From CAYRVF01 sp964427535 (GTDB lineage: Bacteria > Chloroflexota > Ktedonobacteria > Ktedonobacterales > JADMIN01): 14,945 bases of DNA. A program made the translations under genes and the position numbers. The DNA lies in contig CAYRVF010000122.1 in the NCBI GenBank assembly GCA_964427535.1, forward strand, positions 1 through 14,945, in the 5' to 3' direction. Below, in pieces: positions 7,370 to 14,309 of the stretch (the stretch's first letter is position 1; each line of letters opens with the position of its first letter). The notes under the pieces are model-generated. The model saw nothing but the letters and a program-made list of their open reading frames with translations, was not told where the DNA came from and did no database searches.

Positions 7370-7643
7370 CGCGCCACGTACACACGTGACGCACGCATGT
7401 CTGCCGCCATGTAGTACACGACGCGACGCGCAGACTGCGACTGCTGACACGCGAAGATGGTGTCGCGCACCTGCCGATGCAAGCCTTCTCTTGTCGTCGT
7501 TCGTCGGCGCGTACTGGATCAGTGCCATCAGCAGTTCGGCAGTCCGCCGACCTCGTGGCCGCGGAATAGTCGCAATTAGACCGGTATGCGCTTAGACACG
7601 GCACAACCCCTCGCGCGCTTCGCCGAAGCCGATGGAGTTCACC
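7370..7643. other. remaining spacer between binding-protein and permease genes
   Basis: I see no gene here. Open frames crossing this stretch on the minus strand are shadows of the permease gene. No convincing internal promoter was found. Confidence 0.5.
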
Positions 7644-8591
7644 ATGGTCACGATGCGTCACCGCCCTCTGGTGCAGGCGCCGGTCGCACGCGCCGCCCGC
7701 CTGCATCCCCTTCTCCAACGAGTCCGACGTCACACTGCGGGCGTGCTCTTCCTGTTGCCGGCGCTGATCTTGTTCGGCTTCTTCGTCTGGTATCCGATCG
7801 TCTATGGTTTCGTCCTCAGCTTCCAGGATAACGGGCTCTTTGGGGGCACTGGTGGCTGGGTTGGCTGGCGGAACTTCCACCGTGTCCTGGCCGATCCACT
7901 CTTCGTGACCGCCTGGGGCAACACCGTAAAGTTCGCGGGGTTTGGCCTCCTCATCGGCTATGCACTGCCGGTCGTGCTGGCGCTTGCCATTAATGAGGTG
8001 CGGTATGGCAAAGCGTACTTTCGGCTCGCGTTCTATCTGCCTGTGATCATCCCGCCGTTGGTGACGGTCTTTCTCTGGCGCTACATGTATACGCCCGATG
8101 GCGGCCTGCTGAACGGCCTGTTGCATCTCGTCGGCATTGGCAAACAGCCGTGGCTCCAATCGCCGAGCACGGCGCTCCAGTCACTGGTCATCGTCACGAC
8201 GTGGGCGAACGCGGGCGGGACGATGCTCATCTATTTGGCCGCGCTCCAGAGCATCCCAGCTGAACTTTATGAGGCCGCCGAGCTCGACGGCGCTGGCATC
8301 CTGCGCCGCATCTGGCATATCGCGCTGCCGCAGATCCGCGGGGTGATGTTGATCATGCTCATTCTCCAGATCATCGCGACAATTCAGATCTTCACTGAGC
8401 CGTTCACATTGACTAACGGTGGGCCTGCGAATGCGACGACTACCATCATGCTCCTGATCTACAACTATGCCTTCCAGAATGCCGATCTCGGCGCGGCCAG
8501 CGCCCTCTGCGTCATCCTCTTCCTCGTGCTCGTAACATTCTCACTGGGATACTTCGGCGTCACACGGCGCCTCTGGGGGACGGGAGACTAA
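7644..8591 (+). CDS. ABC sugar importer permease 1 (MalF/UgpA type)
   Basis: 315 residues from the ATG at 7644, chosen because GGAG sits 6 nt upstream; an in-frame ATG at 7632 would add four residues but lacks a clear ribosome site. About six membrane segments: GVLFLLPALILFGFFVWY near residue 34, a second near the KFAGFGLLIGYALPVVLALA stretch, then YLPVIIPPLVTVFLW, LQSLVIVTTWANAGG, MLIMLILQIIATI and a final LCVILFLVLVTFSLGYF. The cytoplasmic EAA loop reads EAAELDG (210-216), followed by IALP, the docking site for the ATPase. Role: one half of the inner-membrane channel, paired with the next gene, whose ATG lies one base after its stop. Confidence 0.93.
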   Translation: MVTMRHRPLVQAPVARAARLHPLLQRVRRHTAGVLFLLPALILFGFFVWYPIVYGFVLSFQDNGLFGGTGGWVGWRNFHRVLADPLFVTAWGNTVKFAGFGLLIGYALPVVLALAINEVRYGKAYFRLAFYLPVIIPPLVTVFLWRYMYTPDGGLLNGLLHLVGIGKQPWLQSPSTALQSLVIVTTWANAGGTMLIYLAALQSIPAELYEAAELDGAGILRRIWHIALPQIRGVMLIMLILQIIATIQIFTEPFTLTNGGPANATTTIMLLIYNYAFQNADLGAASALCVILFLVLVTFSLGYFGVTRRLWGTGD

Positions 8592-8592
8592 T

Positions 8593-9540
8593 ATGCGACG
8601 TCCAAGTCTGACCCTCAGCCGGTGGCCCCGGGTCTCACGCACGCCCGAAACCTCAAGCACCGAGCGCGGGCTCATCTCGCCACTGGAATGGACCAGGCCC
8701 GGCGTCAAGCTCGCCCATTGGATGCTCTTTGGCGTACTCGTCGTGCTCACCGTCACTACGCTGGGCCCCTTATTCTGGATGTTGAGTGGCGCGCTGAAGT
8801 CGAGCGTGGAAATCTTCCGCACACCTCCGTTGTTCTGGCCTGCCATCCCACAATGGTCCAACTTCGCGCGCGCATGGACGGAGCTAAATTCGCTGCTCTA
8901 CCTCGGGAATACCGCTGTGCTCGCCTTTGGCGCGGTGGTGCTGCAGCTGCTCGTCTCGGCGACCGCGGCCTATTCGCTGTCGAAACTGAAGCCGATCTTC
9001 GGGAACGCGCTGCTGTTCTTCTTCCTCAGCACGCTGATGGTGCCCGCGCTGGCCTATCTCATCCCGCAGTATCTGACCGTCGTCCATCTGCCGCTCTTTG
9101 GTGTCTCGCTGATCAACAGTTGGTGGGGCGTCTGGCTCCCTGAGGCGGCGAATGCCTTCAACATCGTCGTGCTCAAGAGCTTCTTCGACTCCATTCCCGA
9201 TGAGTTGTGCGACGCCGCCAAACTCGATGGGGCCAATGCATTCCAGATCTTCATGCGCATCATCTTGCCGCTCTCGCGTCCAGCGCTGGCGGTCGTGGCC
9301 ACATTTACTGTGTTTGCGACCTGGAAGGACTTTCTCTGGCCACTCTTGGTGCTCACCGATACAAGCAAACAGCCTGTCTCGGTCGCGTTATATCAGCTCG
9401 GCATCGCTGCCAACAATGGAGTGCCACAAAACGTGCTGCTCGCTGGATTCATACTTGCTATGCTGCCGCCACTCATCCTCTTTCTCGTGTTTCAGCGCCA
9501 GATCATTCGCGGCGTCAATACGACCGGTCTCAAAGGGTAA
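8593..9540 (+). CDS. ABC sugar importer permease 2 (MalG/UgpE type)
   Basis: 315 residues; the ATG at 8593 has GGGAG 6 nt upstream, inside the end of permease 1. The N-terminal 35 residues are a basic cytoplasmic tail, then about six membrane segments starting with WMLFGVLVVLTVTTLGPLF. The EAA loop is DAAKLDG (207-213) followed by IILPLSRPAL. The C-terminus FQRQIIRGVNTTGLKG is the conserved end of MalG-like permeases. It pairs with permease 1. No importer ATPase follows, so a shared MsmX/UgpC-like ATPase from elsewhere is likely (inference). Confidence 0.94.
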   Translation: MRRPSLTLSRWPRVSRTPETSSTERGLISPLEWTRPGVKLAHWMLFGVLVVLTVTTLGPLFWMLSGALKSSVEIFRTPPLFWPAIPQWSNFARAWTELNSLLYLGNTAVLAFGAVVLQLLVSATAAYSLSKLKPIFGNALLFFFLSTLMVPALAYLIPQYLTVVHLPLFGVSLINSWWGVWLPEAANAFNIVVLKSFFDSIPDELCDAAKLDGANAFQIFMRIILPLSRPALAVVATFTVFATWKDFLWPLLVLTDTSKQPVSVALYQLGIAANNGVPQNVLLAGFILAMLPPLILFLVFQRQIIRGVNTTGLKG

Positions 9541-9552
9541 TCAAGGATCACC

Positions 9553-12546
9553 ATGGAAACGAGCGACTTCCTTCGGCGCGTCAGGATCGCAGGGAATCCC
9601 CATGCACACCCACGGTGCGTGGTGATCCGCGGGCATGTCCGGTTCACGGTACTGACCGCGCGCTTGCTCCGTTTGGAGTGGTCCCCGACGAGCGAGTTCA
9701 CCGACTTCGCCACCTTCGCGTTTCCCAATCGCTACGTGACTGAGCCGCCTCAGTTTACGGTCCAGGACGATGGCGAGAACGTGCGCATCGACACGGGCGC
9801 GCTCACGCTCACCTATCGCCTTGGCAGCGGTGCATTCGGGCCGGACAATCTTGCCATTACCTACCGCCTGGGTACTGAGACCAATATCTGGCATCCAGGA
9901 CAATCTAATATTGGGAACCTGGGTGGTACGCGCCGTACCCTCGACTTCACGGGCGGTGAGGTACCACTCGAGCCGGGATTGATCTCGCGCGACGGCTGGG
10001 CCGTCGTCGATGACAGCCTTGGCGCGGTGTTCCGCTCGGAGGACGGCTGGGTGGACGCGCGACCGCCGCAGTCTGTGCAGGACTGGTACTTCTTCGGCTA
10101 CGGACATGCCTACGCCGAAGCGCTTGCCGACTACACGCGCTTCGGGGGCGTGAGCCCGCTCATTCCGCGTTACGTTCTGGGCATCTGGTGGTCCCGTTTC
10201 TGGCCCTACAGCGCCAGTGAGCTGGAGCAGTTGGTCACGGACTTTGACGAGCATGCGTTGGCGCTCGACGTGTTGGTCGTCGACATGGACTGGCACACGC
10301 CGGGGTACTGGACCGGCTACACCTGGAATCGCGAGCTCTTCCCCGATCCTGAGGCGTTCCTGGCCGCAATGCACGCGCGCGGCTTACGTGTCACGTTGAA
10401 TTTACATCCCGCCGATGGCGTGCATCCCCATGAGGACGCCTATCAGCACCTCGCCGCAGGGCTCGGCCTCGCCGAATCTGACGGCGCGCCTGTTCCGTTT
10501 CGCATCACAGATCGCCAGTTTGCCGAGCTCTATTTCACGCTGCTGCACCATCCGCTCGAAGATCAGGGTGTCGACTTCTGGTGGATCGATTGGCAGCAAG
10601 GGGAGCAGAGCGACATTGTGGGTGTCGATCCGCTGCTCTGGCTTAACCATCTGCACTACACCGACGCGCGCCGGCGCGGCCTGCGCCCGCTGCTCTTCAG
10701 CCGCTGGGGCGGCCTGGGCAATCATCGCTACCCGATCGGCTTCAGTGGCGATACGTACGGTGGATGGGCGACGCTCGCAGCGCAGCCTCGCTTCACTGCC
10801 ACCGCGGCCAACGTCGGTTTCGGTTGGTGGAGCCACGACATCGGCGGCCACTTTGGCGCTCCTGATGGCGAGCTCTTCACACGCTGGGTGCAGTTCGGCG
10901 TGCTGAGTCCGTGTCTGCGGCTGCACGCGGTGAAAGACCTATTGGCGGAGAGACGGCCGTGGGCATTTTCCGCAGACACGCTGCGTGCCGTACGTGCCGC
11001 CTTCGAGCTGCGCTATCAGCTGATGCCCTACCTGTATACCATGGCGCGGGAAATCCACGAGTCCGGGTTGGCGCTGTGCCGCCCGATGTATTACGCCTAT
11101 CCTGAGGAGGAATCCGCGTACCACGCTGAAGGCCAATACCACCTGGGAAATACGCTGCTCGCCGCGCCGATCACCGAACCCGCTGACTCCCAATTCGGGC
11201 TGGCGACGAAGGACGTGTGGATTCCCCCAGGCACGTGGTACCGGTTTGACACCGGCGCGGAGTTCATCGGTCCGCAGTGGGTCCGCATCGCGTGCGATCT
11301 CGATACGGTGCTGCTGTTCGCACCGGCTGGCGCCGTCGTGCCGCTGGCCCGTCCTGCTCGGCATCTGGTCGATATCCCGAACGACTGGCTGGATATCCGC
11401 GTCTTCCCTGGCAGTGATGGTGTCTTTCGCCTGTACGAAGATGACGGTGTCTCGGAGGACTACCTGCGTGGCGCATACGAGTGGATCCCGCTCACTTGCG
11501 TCGCAGACGGACCCAACACTCGTGTGCTGTGTATCGGTCCCGCTGAGGGCGGCTGCCCGAGCTTGTCTCGTACGCGTGGATATACCGTCACCTTCATGAG
11601 TGTCGATCAGCCACAGGACGTGCTGGATGGAAGCGGAGAGCGGCTGCAGTGGACGTTTGATCACAACACCCGAGCTCTGCGCCTCGCATGCCCGCCGCAG
11701 TCGAAGTCTGAGGCGGTCGTGGTCGTGGTGCGGTGGCCGCCAGAGTCGCGACGTGAGGACGAGCCGGCATGCCCGGGCGTGCCCGACACGCCACCGTTCA
11801 CTCGCGCCATCGCGCACACGGCGAGCGACGAGGCGCAGCGCCAGCTGGCGCATCTGATCGTCGTTCCGCCGTACACGCCGGACCATCAGGCACAGGCTTG
11901 CACTGCCGAGGTTGTCTGGCGTGATGTGCAGCACTCCTCAGTCACTGAGGTTCGCCAGACGCTGCTCGATCTCACGTCGGAGGCGATTGTACGTGCGCCA
12001 TTCACCTATGACCCGACGACGCTGCACGCGCATCGCTGGGAAGTAGATGTCCGCCTGATTGCCAGAGGCACCAACGTCACGACAACCCACCGCGGCCCCG
12101 TCATCTCACCGCCCATTCAACGGTGGAGCCTGCGATACGCAGGGCACGACAGGTGGAACGAGGTTCAGGCCGATGCTGCCACTCGCCTCACGATTACAGA
12201 ACCCTATGAGGTACAACTTGACCCTCATCTGGCCTCGGCGGTGGAGGCGCGCACCATCATTGAGCTTACCGCCGCAAGCACGATCTCGTTCGATACGTGG
12301 ACAAGCGGAGATCTCTCGCTCTCGCTTGATGGGCGCACTCTTGACACGCCGGAGCTACAGCCCACACTTGACGGACTTGCGCGCCAATGGCCGGTCAGCC
12401 GCTTCGGCCCTATGACGCTGTCCCCAGGCAAGCACGTCATCACCGCACGCCTCGCCGCACCGGAGCGTGGCCCCTGGGTCTTTGGCGTCTTGCTCGTGGA
12501 TGCGGCCGGGGAGCCACTAGTTCGCTGCGCACACGCTGCCCGCTGA
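9553..12546 (+). CDS. GH31 family alpha-glycosidase, cytoplasmic, with long C-terminal extension
   Basis: 997 residues; ATG 12 nt after the permease stop, with AAGGA 5 nt upstream. An N-terminal beta-sandwich (residues 1-200) leads into the TIM barrel starting near RYVLGIWWSRFWPYS. The nucleophile is Asp346 in FWWIDWQQG, and the likely acid/base is Asp400 in FSGDTYGGW. VVDMDWHTPGYWTGYTWNR, GWWSHDIGGH and RYQLMPYLYT are further barrel signatures. A C-terminal beta-sandwich includes YEDDGVSEDY. From about residue 740 to 997 there is an additional mostly beta region I cannot assign. There is no signal peptide, so it acts on sugar already imported by the preceding transporter. Family activities include alpha-glucosidase, alpha-xylosidase and others; the DWQQG subgroup specificity is not known to me, so I leave the substrate open. 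Confidence 0.92.
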   Translation: METSDFLRRVRIAGNPHAHPRCVVIRGHVRFTVLTARLLRLEWSPTSEFTDFATFAFPNRYVTEPPQFTVQDDGENVRIDTGALTLTYRLGSGAFGPDNLAITYRLGTETNIWHPGQSNIGNLGGTRRTLDFTGGEVPLEPGLISRDGWAVVDDSLGAVFRSEDGWVDARPPQSVQDWYFFGYGHAYAEALADYTRFGGVSPLIPRYVLGIWWSRFWPYSASELEQLVTDFDEHALALDVLVVDMDWHTPGYWTGYTWNRELFPDPEAFLAAMHARGLRVTLNLHPADGVHPHEDAYQHLAAGLGLAESDGAPVPFRITDRQFAELYFTLLHHPLEDQGVDFWWIDWQQGEQSDIVGVDPLLWLNHLHYTDARRRGLRPLLFSRWGGLGNHRYPIGFSGDTYGGWATLAAQPRFTATAANVGFGWWSHDIGGHFGAPDGELFTRWVQFGVLSPCLRLHAVKDLLAERRPWAFSADTLRAVRAAFELRYQLMPYLYTMAREIHESGLALCRPMYYAYPEEESAYHAEGQYHLGNTLLAAPITEPADSQFGLATKDVWIPPGTWYRFDTGAEFIGPQWVRIACDLDTVLLFAPAGAVVPLARPARHLVDIPNDWLDIRVFPGSDGVFRLYEDDGVSEDYLRGAYEWIPLTCVADGPNTRVLCIGPAEGGCPSLSRTRGYTVTFMSVDQPQDVLDGSGERLQWTFDHNTRALRLACPPQSKSEAVVVVVRWPPESRREDEPACPGVPDTPPFTRAIAHTASDEAQRQLAHLIVVPPYTPDHQAQACTAEVVWRDVQHSSVTEVRQTLLDLTSEAIVRAPFTYDPTTLHAHRWEVDVRLIARGTNVTTTHRGPVISPPIQRWSLRYAGHDRWNEVQADAATRLTITEPYEVQLDPHLASAVEARTIIELTAASTISFDTWTSGDLSLSLDGRTLDTPELQPTLDGLARQWPVSRFGPMTLSPGKHVITARLAAPERGPWVFGVLLVDAAGEPLVRCAHAAR

Positions 12547-12559
12547 GTGATCTAGTCCA

Positions 12560-12587
12560 GCGTGGCGTCACCCTCGTGACACGCCGC
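12560..12587. terminator. weak hairpin between GH31 and selC, possible bidirectional terminator
   Basis: GTCAC-CCTC-GTGAC is extended by an imperfect GGCG/CGCC stem. A second stem GCGCAGT/ACTGTGC (one G-U) lies at 12614-12638. Neither is followed by a U-run on either strand. The location between convergent genes is the main support. Confidence 0.3.
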
Positions 12588-12662
12588 GATGGAGCGGCCA
12601 GCGGAGCAAGATGGCGCAGTGCCGCAGAGTGACTGTGCTACGACGGCAGGTATAGTCTGGGG

Positions 12663-12757
12663 CAGAGGCGTATGGGAGTCGAACCCACCCTCGACTACGC
12701 GGGTAGCCGAGCAACGGTTTTGAAGACCGCGAGGCCCACCGGGACCCGTACACCTCC
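12663..12757 (-). tRNA. selC: tRNA-Sec (anticodon UCA)
   Basis: The 95-nt minus-strand sequence folds fully as a bacterial selenocysteine tRNA: 8-bp acceptor GGAGGTGT/ACGCCTCT, 2-nt link, 6-bp D-stem GGGTCC/GGGCCT with loop CGGT, 5-bp anticodon stem, loop CTTCAAA with anticodon TCA, 9-bp variable arm CTCGGCTAC/GTAGTCGAG with loop CCGC, and 5-bp T-stem with loop TTCGACT, giving the characteristic 8+5 arrangement. The discriminator is G. CCA is not encoded in register (GCCCCA follows). The first acceptor pair is G1-U72, unusual because G1-C72 is normal in E. coli selC. It inserts selenocysteine at UGA with SelA, SelB and SelD, which must be encoded elsewhere. It is convergent to the GH31 gene. 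Confidence 0.95.
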
Positions 12758-12894
12758 ATGAGCGCATGTGGCGCTTCCTTACTGTGGCACGCGGTCCAGC
12801 ATCACGTCAATGTCTGGTCCTGAACGACGATTTCCGCGCAATGTCAGACCTTGTCGGGTTCCCGAAGGCTCTTCTCGCGAGGTGTCTTGGATCG

Positions 12895-12909
12895 CCTGTC
12901 CTTGACAGG
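12895..12909. promoter_or_regulatory. dyad CCTGTC-CTT-GACAGG over the exporter -35 box
   Basis: A perfect 6+6 inverted repeat with a 3-base centre whose right arm overlaps the TTGACA at 12902-12907. A bound dimer would block RNA polymerase, so this is a candidate repressor operator (inference). Confidence 0.45.
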
Positions 12910-12931
12910 GTAGACGCCGGACAGCTATACT
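12902..12931 (+). promoter_or_regulatory. sigma70-type promoter upstream of the ABC exporter
   Basis: TTGACA (12902-12907) and TATACT (12926-12931), 18-nt spacer, 11 of 12 consensus matches. The start would be near 12938, giving a leader of about 424 nt before the TTG at 13362. Confidence 0.7.
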
Positions 12932-12939
12932 TCCAGAAG

Positions 12940-13162
12940 GTCCGTGCCTCTCGCGGACAGTAGTAGAAAGTGATGGGTGTCATGGCAACATGCCACAACG
13001 CATGCGGCTTCTACCTCTGCCGCTTCAGCGCGCCCATCACTCGCCCGCGCTGCATCGATGTCCCCACCCGTGGAAGCGGACATCCCGTGGCTAATAGCCG
13101 CATCGTACCGATGTTCGGAGACCTCGCGCGCAGCCTCATGCATTGAGTCTACGCCCTCCGAA
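12940..13162 (+). ncRNA. candidate structured leader RNA (three-way junction with pseudoknot)
   Basis: Starting just after the predicted transcription start, the sequence folds into a row of stems: GTCCG/CGGAC (12940-12958); a 12-bp stem with two G-U pairs, 12969-12980 with 13030-13041 (AGTGATGGGTGT/GCGCCCATCACT), enclosing hairpins TGGCA/TGCCA (12983-12995) and GCGGC/GCCGC (13004-13023); GATGTCC/GGACATC (13057-13084); GTGGCT/AGCCGC (13087-13101); TTCGGAG/CTCCGAA (13114-13120 with 13156-13162). GTAGAA at 12963-12968, abutting the 12-bp stem, can also pair with TTCTAC (13009-13014) in the loop of the second inner hairpin. No known RNA family is recognised. The strand is uncertain, since many stems also form on the minus strand. 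Confidence 0.4.
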
Positions 13163-13361
13163 GATCCCCGCCGCGATCATTCCGGGCTTGCCTGATACGC
13201 GCCCCGCCTGACCGTCTCGCTGTGCTCTCTTGGTGTGCGTCCCGTGTCCTTCCGCGTCTCCGCGCGCTTGTCACGCGCCTCAGGGGGACCGCCGAGCACG
13301 TTCTCTCTGTCCTGTTTCACGCCCTGTCGCGCCGCTGTTTCGCGCGAAGAGGAGGTTTCCC

Positions 13362-14309
13362 TTGTCGACGTATCAGTACGCGTCGAGTCCTGCCGCGGAA
13401 TCCGAGCATCTCACCGTGTCTAATGGCATCACCTTCTCTGCGGATGAGCTGCATCGCCTGCGCACAGAAAATGCCCTAGAAATCTCGCATGTCTCGAAGC
13501 GCTTCGTGAAGAACAGCGGCTTCCACCCGTTCCGGCGAAACAAGGCGGCGACGCATCACATCGTGCGCGCGGTTGACGACGTGACGCTCACAGTGAAACG
13601 GCGCGAGATATACGGCGTGCTCGGCTCGAACGGCTCAGGCAAGTCGACCTTGATCCGGCTGCTCTCCACGCTGCTGTTGCCCGACGAGGGCGAGGTGCGC
13701 GTCTTCGGACATGACGTGGTGCGTGAGGAGCGCGCGGTGCAGCGGCTCATCAACCGGGTGAGTGTGGAGGCGGCTTTCTTCCGCAAGCTCAGCCCGATGG
13801 AGAATCTGCTCTACTCCTCGCGGCTCTACGGCCTGCCCGGACGCGAGGCGCGCACGCAGATCAACGACATTCTCCAGCGGCTCGGCATCAAGCCGGACCG
13901 CATCTCGCAGCCGCTGGAGAACATGTCGCGCGGCATGCAGCAGAAGGTCGCGATCGCGCGCGCGTTCCTGACGGCGCCGGTGCTGCTGCTGCTGGACGAG
14001 CCGACGACCGGCCTCGATCCGCGCTCCAAACAGGACGTGCAGGTCTTCATTCGCGAGCTGCGTGACACGCACGACGCGACGATTCTGCTGACGACACACG
14101 ACATGGACGAAGCCGACGCGCTGTGTGACCGCATCGCCATCATCGATGGCGGCCGCATCGTCGCCGAAGACACGCCCGAGGGGCTGAAAGCCAGTGTCGC
14201 GGCCACACTCGGGCTGGACCGTCCCGCGACGCTGACCGAGGCATTCATGGCGCATACCGGGCGCGACTGGGAGGCAGACGAGCCCGAAGACGAAGAGGAG
14301 CAAGACTAA
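13362..14309 (+). CDS. ABC-2 type exporter ATP-binding protein
   Basis: 315 residues from a TTG start at 13362, preferred because AGGAGG lies 6 nt upstream; a GTG at 13230 in frame would add 44 low-complexity residues with no ribosome site. Walker A is GSNGSGKST (88-96). The signature is a variant, MSRGM (188-192). Walker B is LLLLDE (208-213, catalytic Glu213). TTGLDP follows, and the switch His is His246 in TTHDMDEAD. The usual Q-loop glutamine is absent: the segment reads VSVEAAFFRKLSPMENL (133-149), with Val135/Glu136 at its place. The C-terminus is an acidic tail EADEPEDEEEQD. Role: drives export with the permease encoded next (TAATG overlap). The family includes drug, polysaccharide and lipid exporters; the cargo is unknown. 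Confidence 0.92.
   Translation: MSTYQYASSPAAESEHLTVSNGITFSADELHRLRTENALEISHVSKRFVKNSGFHPFRRNKAATHHIVRAVDDVTLTVKRREIYGVLGSNGSGKSTLIRLLSTLLLPDEGEVRVFGHDVVREERAVQRLINRVSVEAAFFRKLSPMENLLYSSRLYGLPGREARTQINDILQRLGIKPDRISQPLENMSRGMQQKVAIARAFLTAPVLLLLDEPTTGLDPRSKQDVQVFIRELRDTHDATILLTTHDMDEADALCDRIAIIDGGRIVAEDTPEGLKASVAATLGLDRPATLTEAFMAHTGRDWEADEPEDEEEQD

Larger units (their letters stand above)
12758..13361. other. 604-bp region between selC and the exporter ATPase gene
   Basis: I find no convincing protein gene. Short open frames on both strands (54 aa at 12982-13146 plus, 72 aa at 12925-13143 minus) lack ribosome sites and recognisable motifs. The stretch holds the promoter, dyad and structured leader listed separately; the selC promoter should also lie here, but only a weak TTGACG is visible on the minus strand (near 12808-12813). 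Confidence 0.5.

Noticed and set aside
7287..8159. 290-aa minus-strand open frame
   Set aside because: Mostly the antisense shadow of permease 1; the composition is Arg/Glu/Gln-rich as expected for a shadow frame.
9541..10374. 277-aa minus-strand open frame
   Set aside because: Shadow of the GH31 gene, whose catalytic motifs confirm the plus strand.
10939..11934. 331-aa minus-strand open frame
   Set aside because: Shadow of GH31; no family motif.
12925..13143. 72-aa minus-strand open frame upstream of selC
   Set aside because: No Shine-Dalgarno sequence and no motif; open frames of this size are common in GC-rich non-coding DNA.
12982..13146. 54-codon plus-strand frame with four cysteines, ending in TGA
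   Set aside because: No ribosome-binding site, no recognisable family, and it lies inside the candidate structured leader. Reading through the TGA as selenocysteine gives no sensible extension.
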